A program made the translations under genes and the position numbers. The notes below the pieces were generated by a model that was given only the letters and a program-made list of their open reading frames with translations, searched no databases and was not told the DNA's origin. This document shows, in pieces, positions 1-6,538 of a stretch of DNA of 6,538 nucleotides (its first letter is position 1; every line of letters starts with the position of its first letter). Source of the DNA: Thermoleophilia bacterium (GTDB lineage: Bacteria > Actinomycetota > Thermoleophilia > Miltoncostaeales > Miltoncostaeaceae); assembly GCA_017882555.1 (NCBI GenBank), contig JADGPH010000174.1, forward strand, positions 1-6,538, in the 5' to 3' direction.

Positions 1-54
1 CCGTCGGTGACCGCGGTCGCCCGCGCCGATGTGGCGAGGAGTCGGGTGTGTCAT
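1..54 (-). CDS. Start of a gene directly after dnaK, probably grpE (partial)
   Basis: An open frame begins with ATG at 54..52 and runs off the left edge after 18 codons, reading MTHPTPRHIGAGDRGHRR. The start lies 13 bases after the dnaK stop. It is preceded by a strong GAGGAG Shine-Dalgarno with a 5-base spacer, which supports the start choice and co-transcription with dnaK. In actinobacteria dnaK is usually followed by grpE, then dnaJ and hspR. GrpE is the nucleotide-exchange factor of DnaK and has a poorly conserved N-terminus, so these residues neither confirm nor exclude it. DnaJ is less likely because the J-domain normally begins within the first few residues and is not seen. The existence of the gene is fairly secure from the ribosome binding site and spacing; the product name rests on gene order alone. 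Confidence 0.55.
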   Translation of the reverse strand, partial: MTHPTPRHIGAGDRGHRR

Positions 55-67
55 CGGATCTCCTCGC

Positions 68-1969
<1,902 letters not shown>

Positions 1970-1990
1970 GCGTTGTGTCGCCTCCTGGAG

Positions 1991-2011
1991 CGGGCCGTCG
2001 TCCGCGGCCCG
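1991..2011 (-). other. GC-rich hairpin in the dnaK 5' leader
   Basis: A 7-bp perfect stem (CGGGCCG at 1991-1997 against CGGCCCG at 2005-2011) encloses a 7-base loop. If transcription starts near 2031, the hairpin lies in the roughly 60-base untranslated leader, about 4 bases upstream of the dnaK Shine-Dalgarno at 1981-1986. It does not pair with the Shine-Dalgarno, so a thermosensor role is not indicated. It could stabilise the leader or simply reflect high GC. Confidence 0.35.
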
Positions 2012-2037
2012 TCGATGCCGATTGTCCCGCTGGGTTG

Positions 2038-2065
2038 ATGATAGATCTTAGTCATGTCATGTCAA
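2038..2065 (-). promoter_or_regulatory. dnaK promoter, sigma-70-type
   Basis: On the minus strand a perfect -35 hexamer TTGACA lies at 2065..2060 and a -10 hexamer TATCAT (5 of 6 matches to TATAAT) at 2043..2038, with a 16-base spacer. This predicts a start near 2031 and a leader of about 60 bases to the dnaK ATG. The -35 box sits inside the proximal arm of the large inverted repeat, so a protein bound there would compete with RNA polymerase. The match to consensus is strong for such GC-rich DNA. The transcription start itself is inferred. Confidence 0.75.
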
Positions 2066-2098
2066 GTCTGTATCCGACGGACTTGACATGACATGACT
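2050..2098. repeat. Long inverted repeat (19-bp perfect arms) at the dnaK promoter, HAIR-like operator candidate
   Basis: The arms AGTCATGTCATGTCAAGTC (2050-2068) and GACTTGACATGACATGACT (2080-2098) are exact reverse complements around an 11-base centre; two further pairs inside extend the possible stem to about 22 bp with a 5-base loop. Each arm is built of a 5-base unit, GTCAT-GTCAT-GTCAA. Each arm also resembles the HAIR element bound by the heat-shock repressor HspR (consensus CTTGAGT-N7-ACTCAAG). The distal arm reads CTTGACA-N7-ACTCATA at 2082-2102 on the plus strand, matching 10 of 14 positions. The proximal arm reads CTTGACA-N7-ACTAAGA at 2066..2046 on the minus strand, matching 9 of 14. 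The proximal arm holds the dnaK -35 box. The repeat is certain; a repressor operator is the most likely role. A hairpin stopping read-through from lutC is an alternative. Confidence 0.8.
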
Positions 2099-2169
2099 CA
2101 TATTTATCCGCCGTCCGACGCTGCGCCACCCACCGGGCCCGACTACGCCCGCATACTGAATCTAGACAT

Positions 2170-2192
2170 GCGGCGTGCAGATCCTGCGCCGC
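2170..2192 (-). terminator. Possible weak terminator hairpin after lutC
   Basis: About 11 bases downstream of the lutC stop, GCGGCG (2170-2175) pairs with CGCCGC (2187-2192). An inner CAG/CTG pair (2178-2180 with 2184-2186) closes a 3-base loop, with a 2-base bulge at 2176-2177. No T-rich tract follows on the minus strand, so this would be a non-canonical terminator. The larger inverted repeat at 2050-2098 could also end lut transcripts. Confidence 0.3.
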
Positions 2193-2203
2193 GCCGTGAC
2201 CCG

Positions 2204-2806
2204 CTAGGGCGCCAGAACCCCGTCCAGCAGAACGACATGCACCCGCTTGGGGCCGTGGACGCCGATGATCAGCGTCTTTTCGATGTCTGCCGTGCGGCTC
2301 GGGCCGGTATGGAGGGCCATCATCGATCCCGCCCCCAACCGAGGCGCAAGGCGCATCAGGGTCGCCAAGCCGTCGACGATCCTCCGCGCCTCGACCACGC
2401 AAATGTGGGTCGGTGCTACGAGCGCACCGGCGCGCCCGGCGGCACCGCCGGTGACGATCGATCCGGTCGCCGCCACGCCCGCCAAGCAGCCCGTCACCGT
2501 GGCGTCCAGCACTCGAACGGCCTCACGATCGCCCGCAATCAGTTCATAGTCGGCGACCTCAAAGCCTGCACCCGTCAGGGCCTGCCGAATCACCGAGCGC
2601 GCATCGCCGAGATCCGCCGTCAGCCCGACTCGGTGTGCGCCCAGGCCCGCGAGTGCGGCCGTGATCTCACCGACCAGTTCGGCCGGTGTCAGCCGAACCG
2701 TCGTGCCGCCGACCTTCTCGATCTCCACCAAGAAGCGCGTGGTCGGATCATCTGTCGGCGCGAGCTCGGTTGGCGCCAGCTGCCAAAGCTCTGTCGTCTC
2801 AGTCAT
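2204..2806 (-). CDS. lutC: LutC/YkgG-family lactate utilization protein (LUD domain)
   Basis: This 200-residue protein is the third subunit of the LutABC system, which oxidises L-lactate to pyruvate in the cytoplasm. It belongs to the LUD (DUF162) family, whose fold resembles NagB/RpiA/CoA-transferases. Family hallmarks are TGCLAGVAATGSIV (105-118), PTHICVVEARRIVDGL (132-147) and the C-terminal HTGPSRTADIEKTLIIGVHG (166-185), followed by PKRVHVVLLDG. I chose the ATG at 2806 although the frame stays open upstream to 2926. The upstream residues look like out-of-frame lutB sequence, and a GGCGGGA-like ribosome site lies just before this ATG. The start overlaps the end of lutB by 8 bases, indicating translational coupling. 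It is somewhat shorter than the roughly 240 residues of the Bacillus protein, mainly at the N-terminus. No catalytic role can be assigned to this subunit from sequence alone. Confidence 0.93.
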   Translation of the reverse strand: MTETTELWQLAPTELAPTDDPTTRFLVEIEKVGGTTVRLTPAELVGEITAALAGLGAHRVGLTADLGDARSVIRQALTGAGFEVADYELIAGDREAVRVLDATVTGCLAGVAATGSIVTGGAAGRAGALVAPTHICVVEARRIVDGLATLMRLAPRLGAGSMMALHTGPSRTADIEKTLIIGVHGPKRVHVVLLDGVLAP

Positions 2807-4202
2807 CGAGATCCCGCCGCGCATGGAAGGGACGTCGTGCAAGCATCGGCAGCGTGCGGCCGCGCGCCCAACTGCCCAGCGGGCCGAGACGCCCGACGAG
2901 TCCGATCCCCACGGCCACACGCACACCTGCCCCGACGCACCGCGTCACCAGGCGATAGCGCCATGGCGACGACCAGGCCCAAGCCCACAGATCGGCCGCC
3001 AAGCGCTCCCGTCGCGGCGCCGCATCGGCATCCACCCTCTGGCGCCGCAGGCGGAGCAACAAATCGTGCAATGGGATCTTCACCGGGCAGATGTCATCGC
3101 AGGCTCCACAGAGCGAGCTGGCCTGCGGGAGCTCTCCCCCGACCGCTTGCCCGCGAAACAGCGGACTGAGCACTGCACCAATCGGCCCTCCGTAGACCCA
3201 ACCGTACGCATGTCCACCGACCTGGCGATACACCGGGCAAACGTTCTGGCACGCCCCGCAGCGAATGCAGTGCAAGACATCCTGGAACTCGGTCCCCAGC
3301 AGGGCCCGGCGACCATTGTCGAGCAACACGATGTGCATCTGGTCGGGCCCGTCGGGCTCACCCTCCCGCCGCGGACCCGAGAGCATGGTCACGTACGAGG
3401 TGATCAGCTGCCCGGTACCGGCACCGGTGATCAAGGGCAACATCACTGCCAGGTCCTCAAGTGCCGGGATGACACGCTCAATGCCCATCAGGGAGATGTG
3501 CACACGTGGCATCGAGGTACACATGCGCCCGTTGCCCTCGTTGGTGACGAGCACCACCGTTCCGGATTCCGCAACTCCAAAGTTCGCGCCGCTGATCCCC
3601 ACGTCGGCATCCATAAACGCATCCCGCAGGGTCTCACGGGCGAACCCGGTGAGCTCGGCGGCATCGTCGGGCAGCTCACGCCCTGCGACCCGTGACAGAC
3701 TCTCGCGAATCTCACCGCGGGTCTTGTGAATAATCGGCGCGATGATGTGCGAGGGCGTATCGCCATCAAGCTGGACGACATACTCGCCAAGGTCGGTCTC
3801 GGTGACCTGCAAACCGTCGGCCTCGAGGGCCGGATTCAGCGCGATCTCCTCGGTTGCCATGGACTTGACCTTCACGACCCGCGTCGCCCCTGCCTCGCGA
3901 CAGATCCGGCGGATGTGCTCCCGGGCTTCGGCAGCATCGGCCGCGCGGTGAACCTGCACGCCGTTGGCGGCAAACGCGGTGACCAACTGGCCCAAGTAGC
4001 CGTCCAGATCGGCGATCGTGCGCGACCGAATCTGGCGCCCGAGTTCACGGAGGCCCTCGTAGTCATGGTCCGCGAATCGCGCGCGGAGGTCCTTGACGGC
4101 GGTGTCGGTGGCCCGTGGTACGGCCTGGCGCAAGAACGGTCTTGCCAACTGCGCACGCGAGCGCTCGGCAAATGTGGTCTCGGGCAGCGGATCCGTGCTC
4201 AC
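2799..4202 (-). CDS. lutB: LutB, iron-sulfur subunit of the L-lactate oxidation complex
   Basis: This 467-residue protein is the central electron-transfer subunit of LutABC (called LldF or YkgF elsewhere). An N-terminal LUD domain contains MATEEIALN (115-123), HIIAPIIHKTRGEIRE (152-167), ISGANFGVAESGTVVLVTNE (203-222) and MPRVHISLMGIERVIP (231-246). A ferredoxin-like region follows with two cysteine clusters: C312, C315, C318 and C322 (CIRCGACQNVCP), then C365, C368 and C372 (CGACDDICP). Together they fit binding of two 4Fe-4S clusters. The last 90 residues include a Trp/Val-rich stretch (about 405-435) as in other LutB C-termini; I do not call it a membrane segment. I chose GTG at 4202 because it overlaps the lutA stop as GTGA and VSTDPLPETTF begins the plausible protein. 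The frame is open to an ATG at 4295, but that would add 31 Arg/Ala/Pro-rich residues lying within lutA. A GAGG motif lies 10 bases upstream. Confidence 0.95.
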   Translation of the reverse strand: MSTDPLPETTFAERSRAQLARPFLRQAVPRATDTAVKDLRARFADHDYEGLRELGRQIRSRTIADLDGYLGQLVTAFAANGVQVHRAADAAEAREHIRRICREAGATRVVKVKSMATEEIALNPALEADGLQVTETDLGEYVVQLDGDTPSHIIAPIIHKTRGEIRESLSRVAGRELPDDAAELTGFARETLRDAFMDADVGISGANFGVAESGTVVLVTNEGNGRMCTSMPRVHISLMGIERVIPALEDLAVMLPLITGAGTGQLITSYVTMLSGPRREGEPDGPDQMHIVLLDNGRRALLGTEFQDVLHCIRCGACQNVCPVYRQVGGHAYGWVYGGPIGAVLSPLFRGQAVGGELPQASSLCGACDDICPVKIPLHDLLLRLRRQRVDADAAPRRERLAADLWAWAWSSPWRYRLVTRCVGAGVRVAVGIGLVGRLGPLGSWARGRTLPMLARRPFHARRDLDD

Positions 4203-4927
4203 CGAAGCCCCGCCTCGTGCAGCAGCGTGGCCACGTGGAGCACCCGCGGGCCGTTGTGCGTGCGGTCGGCGCGGCCACCGAGCTGCATTAAGCACCCCGG
4301 GTCGGCCGAGACCAGCGCGTCAACCCCTGCGGCGCGCGCATCATCGAGCGTGCTGTCCGCCATTGCGACCGACACCTCCGGATACCGGACCGAAAACGTC
4401 CCGCCAAACCCGCAACACCGATCGGAGCTCGCGAGCGGGACAAGCTCAAGATCGCGCACGCTTCGCAGCACTGCCCGGGGCTCGGCGCTCAAGCGCAATT
4501 CTCGCAGCATGTGGCACGAATCGTGGTACCCGACGGTTCCCGACCACCGCAATTCATGACGCTCGAGCGCGTCAAGATGTTGCGCGAGCACCGAGGTGAA
4601 CTCCACGACACGGGCGGCTACCGCATGCGCGAGCGGCGCATCGCGGTCCCCGGCAAACAGCTCGCCCCAGCGGCGGCTCATCATGGCCGCGCACGAACCG
4701 GCCGGCACGATGATCGGCCCCGTCGTTTGCGCGAGGGCCCGCAGTGTCACGCGCGCAACGCGACGCGCCTGCGCATGAAACCCGGCATTGAATGCCGGCT
4801 GGCCGCAACAGGTTGCACCGCGCACCGGTTGCACGTCAACACCGCAGCGCACCAGTGCGATCTGGGCATGCTCAACCATGTCGGGAGCCACGAGGTCACC
4901 CAGGCACGTAGGAAATAATGCGGCCAT
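4199..4927 (-). CDS. lutA: LutA, CCG-domain subunit of the L-lactate oxidation complex
   Basis: This 242-residue protein matches LutA (LldE/YkgE) over its whole length, close to the usual 240. It has two cysteine-rich CCG domains of the kind found in heterodisulfide reductase and the glycolate oxidase iron-sulfur subunit. The first shows C8 in FPTCLGD, CCGQPAFNAG (40-49) and PAGSCA (75-80); the second shows YHDSCH (134-139), CCGFGGTFSV (171-180) and DPGCLMQLGG (209-218). These motifs bind a cluster or take part in redox chemistry in relatives. LutA acts with LutB and LutC in lactate oxidation; the closest alternative, a GlcF-type subunit, is disfavoured by the LutB and LutC neighbours. The ATG at 4927 gives a typical N-terminus; GGAG about 11 bases upstream is a modest ribosome site. 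It is the first gene of the operon and overlaps lutB by 4 bases. No lactate-responsive regulator gene is visible. Confidence 0.94.
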   Translation of the reverse strand: MAALFPTCLGDLVAPDMVEHAQIALVRCGVDVQPVRGATCCGQPAFNAGFHAQARRVARVTLRALAQTTGPIIVPAGSCAAMMSRRWGELFAGDRDAPLAHAVAARVVEFTSVLAQHLDALERHELRWSGTVGYHDSCHMLRELRLSAEPRAVLRSVRDLELVPLASSDRCCGFGGTFSVRYPEVSVAMADSTLDDARAAGVDALVSADPGCLMQLGGRADRTHNGPRVLHVATLLHEAGLR

Positions 4928-4951
4928 CTCAGGCAGTTCTCCACCCCTTGC

Positions 4952-4985
4952 ACCGTCAGCTCGTGGGTCACGGCGGACCGTCAGC
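4952..4985. repeat. 9-bp direct repeat upstream of lutA
   Basis: ACCGTCAGC occurs at 4952-4960 and again at 4977-4985, 25 bases start to start, in the gap between the 450-aa gene and lutA. Its position 25 to 60 bases before the lutA start would suit an operator or activator site. No promoter hexamers were recognised in the 130 bases upstream of lutA. Two copies of 9 bp in GC-rich DNA can arise by chance. Confidence 0.3.
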
Positions 4986-5062
4986 CGGACTTCCGGGAAT
5001 CAGCGTATGCGACTCCATCGGCGCCCGACGTGCCCATCACAAGCGCAGGGGCAGATCCCGCG

Positions 5063-5098
5063 CCGGTCGGCCCGAGCCCCACGGCCCGGGCCGACCGG
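5063..5098 (-). terminator. Strong GC-rich hairpin, likely terminator of the 450-aa gene
   Basis: CCGGTCGGCCCG (5063-5074) and CGGGCCGACCGG (5087-5098) form a 12-bp perfect stem. After one mismatch, three more pairs (5076-5078 with 5083-5085) leave a 4-base loop. On the minus strand it begins 6 bases beyond the stop codon at 5105, the usual terminator position. No T-run follows; terminators lacking a T-run are often proposed in high-GC actinobacteria. It may separate this gene from the lut operon or protect the transcript's 3' end. Confidence 0.65.
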
Positions 5099-5104
5099 AC
5101 CCGT

Positions 5105-6457
5105 CTAGGCCTTGTGCGGAGGCCGTCCGTGGGCGTCGCAGAGCTCCGGATGCCACCGCGAGAAGTGCTGCTCGTGCTGGTTGGTTGTGGCCCCATCCGG
5201 GAAGTACTGGGCGTAGAAATCCAAGTCGAGGTGCTGAGCCTGGCAGGTCAGCCGTTGGTACATCGGGTCCATATAGGCCGGGAAACGACCGTAGGTATCC
5301 CACACGTACTGGCAGTAGGCCTTGACCATCTCGATGGTCTCCTCGTGGGGACGCGGAATGGCCTGGACGAAGGTCTCGCTGTCCTTGTAGGGCTTTGCAA
5401 CACCCGGGTCCATCGCCGACCACTTGAGCTCCATGAACGCGTCGACGGCGTCGTGCATGTCCTTGTAATAGGGCGGCGTAAACCCTTCGACGACGCCGTC
5501 GCGCCCAACCGCAAACCCGTTGCCCTGCGCGTCCCGTTCGAACCGGAACCCAAGCCCCGGAACGTCGCCGCCCCCCATCACAAATTTGGGCAGATAGCCG
5601 GTGAAGGTCCAGCCGCCGAGGCCGATCGCCTGAAGGGCCAGGTTCATGTTCTGGCAGGCGAAGGCCTGTTCGACGACGAGCATCGACAGCACCCGCTGCT
5701 CCAGTTCCACCATGCCCATGCGTCGGGACGCATCCACCCGGCCCGAGTCGATCCACTTCTGCAGACCCGCCGAACGGCCACCGTGCTGCTCATCGACGAT
5801 CGAGAAGGCGTAGCTGCGGGCCAGGTAGATAAACAGGACGTTGATGTACTCCAAGGTCATGTTGGTCACCGGCACAAACAGTGTGGTGCCAGGCTTATTG
5901 GCGTTCCACTGATTGAAGTCGAACAAGCCCGGGAGCGTCGTCGGCAACTCGGCGCGCCCATCCTTGAGCTTGACCCGAGCGCGGCGGTACAGCTCGACCG
6001 CGAAGTCGGCCTGCTGTTCGAGCGACAGCCCCGACACCATCGAGATCTCACCGGGCTCAGGGACCATCCCGAAAATGTTGAGCCACCACAGGCCCTCGTC
6101 GTTTGACCAGAACAACTCGGTGCCGTGGTTGCTGCAGGCGCTCGGCCACGTGCGGTTCGTCCACTGCACCAACGTCGACATGCCGCGCACCGGATCCAGA
6201 TCGGCGAGAGCGAGGCCGTTCAGGCCCGCGCCTGCCATCACCAGCAGCGCCTCTTCGAGCTCGGTCAGCGGGATCGGCTCATACGGGCTCTCATACGGGA
6301 TCACCTCAGAACCGACCGTCATTCCAAGACCCACGCGCCGGCTCTTGCGATCAAAGACGGATTGGAAATAGGGGTACGTCAGGGCATCAGCGAGGCCAGC
6401 TGAGGCGCCTTGCTGGTGCCCTTCGCCAGACGTCATCGGGGTTTCGTCGGTCCTCAC
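5105..6457 (-). CDS. Uncharacterised 450-aa protein with nitroreductase-like features
   Basis: I cannot name this protein. Two regions recall the FMN-dependent nitroreductase fold. One is an N-terminal segment with RRVGLGM (40-46), then EPIPLTELEEALLVMAGAG (60-78). The other is VVEQAFACQNMNLALQAIGL (261-280) followed by GGWTF, like the helix and glycine-rich turn that packs near the flavin in that family. The protein is about twice the size of a simple nitroreductase, which is usually around 200 residues. The middle (100-240) is rich in Trp, Asn and Phe. The C-terminal 120 residues carry conserved-looking blocks: YCQYVWDTYGRFPAYMDPMY (381-400), DLDFYAQYFPDGATT (411-425) and HEQHFSRWH (428-436). 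No signal peptide or clear membrane helix is seen. The GTG at 6457 is chosen because AGGAGG lies 8 bases upstream; an ATG at residue 8 is a weaker alternative. High-GC codon use and length leave little doubt that it is real. A flavin-dependent oxidoreductase role is inference only. Confidence 0.85.
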   Translation of the reverse strand: MRTDETPMTSGEGHQQGASAGLADALTYPYFQSVFDRKSRRVGLGMTVGSEVIPYESPYEPIPLTELEEALLVMAGAGLNGLALADLDPVRGMSTLVQWTNRTWPSACSNHGTELFWSNDEGLWWLNIFGMVPEPGEISMVSGLSLEQQADFAVELYRRARVKLKDGRAELPTTLPGLFDFNQWNANKPGTTLFVPVTNMTLEYINVLFIYLARSYAFSIVDEQHGGRSAGLQKWIDSGRVDASRRMGMVELEQRVLSMLVVEQAFACQNMNLALQAIGLGGWTFTGYLPKFVMGGGDVPGLGFRFERDAQGNGFAVGRDGVVEGFTPPYYKDMHDAVDAFMELKWSAMDPGVAKPYKDSETFVQAIPRPHEETIEMVKAYCQYVWDTYGRFPAYMDPMYQRLTCQAQHLDLDFYAQYFPDGATTNQHEQHFSRWHPELCDAHGRPPHKA

Positions 6458-6502
6458 GGGATCATCCTCCTGCCAGGCAGCTGGCTCGTAGAAACAACTT
6501 CC

Positions 6503-6538
6503 CTAACGCTTCACCTTGATGCCCGCGGCCTCGCGATC
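6503..6538 (-). CDS. C-terminal end of an upstream gene (partial, unidentified)
   Basis: On the minus strand a frame enters from the right edge and ends in TAG at 6505..6503, encoding DREAAGIKVKR. Third codon positions are mostly G or C, as in the neighbouring genes, and the other two frames fit less well. The stop lies 45 bases before the GTG of the 450-aa gene, so both may share a transcript. Eleven residues are too few to identify the product, and the frame itself is a judgement. Confidence 0.45.
   Translation of the reverse strand, partial: DREAAGIKVKR

Noticed and set aside
2050..2098. Inverted repeat as an insertion-sequence end, attachment site or miniature transposon
   Set aside because: There is no target-site duplication, transposase or integrase nearby, and the arms are separated by only 11 bases. 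Position at the promoter explains it better.
2041..2105. CIRCE element (HrcA operator) upstream of dnaK
   Set aside because: The expected half-sites TTAGCACTC and GAGTGCTAA are absent; the repeat here has a different sequence and spacing.
2083..2110. A divergent plus-strand promoter from the mirror copy of TTGACA in the distal arm
   Set aside because: The -35 copy follows from the palindrome. At the right spacing the best -10 is only TATCCG, and no plus-strand gene follows.
2093..3695. Overlapping plus-strand open frames of 358 and 344 codons opposite lutC and lutB
   Set aside because: Both are antisense to clear lut genes, rich in Arg, Pro and Ala, and show no family motif.
5030..6106. A 358-codon open frame on the plus strand, opposite the 450-aa gene
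   Set aside because: It is antisense to a gene with a far better ribosome site and a more protein-like composition. The translation is a Val/Arg/His-rich low-similarity string typical of GC-rich shadow frames.

Overview
The window is GC-rich DNA from what looks like a bacterial chromosome. All convincing genes lie on the minus strand. From right to left they are: the tail of an unidentified gene; a 450-residue uncharacterised protein with nitroreductase-like features; a lutA-lutB-lutC lactate-oxidation operon; a heat-shock-type regulatory region; dnaK; and the first 18 codons of a gene that is probably grpE. The dnaK-(grpE) order, the GC-rich codon use and the lutABC set fit an actinobacterium. 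The DnaK carries the roughly 20-residue N-terminal insertion that typical Firmicutes and Actinomycetia DnaKs lack. I therefore favour a deep-branching actinobacterial lineage such as Thermoleophilia, or a neighbouring phylum. That assignment is an inference from family memory, not a database result.

Right part (about 4930-6538): the 450-aa gene starts at a GTG with an excellent Shine-Dalgarno, 45 bases after the stop of a gene that enters from the right edge, so the two may share a transcript. Seven bases after its stop is a 12-bp perfect GC-rich hairpin, probably its terminator. The next 130 bases separate it from lutA and hold a 9-bp direct repeat but no promoter I can recognise.

Middle part (2204-4927): lutA, lutB and lutC are translationally coupled. 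lutA and lutB overlap by 4 bases (GTGA) and lutB and lutC by 8. Their products form the cytoplasmic iron-sulfur complex that oxidises L-lactate to pyruvate. No lactate permease or lut-type regulator is in the window.

Left part (1-2203): dnaK has a clear sigma-70-type promoter (TTGACA, 16-base spacer, TATCAT). Its -35 box lies inside one arm of a long inverted repeat with 19-bp perfect arms. Each arm contains a sequence resembling the HAIR operator of the heat-shock repressor HspR. This control region is the most interesting non-coding element. The other item worth following up is the uncharacterised 450-aa protein. I see no CRISPR array, tRNA, rRNA, transposon or defence system, and no clearly new multi-gene system.
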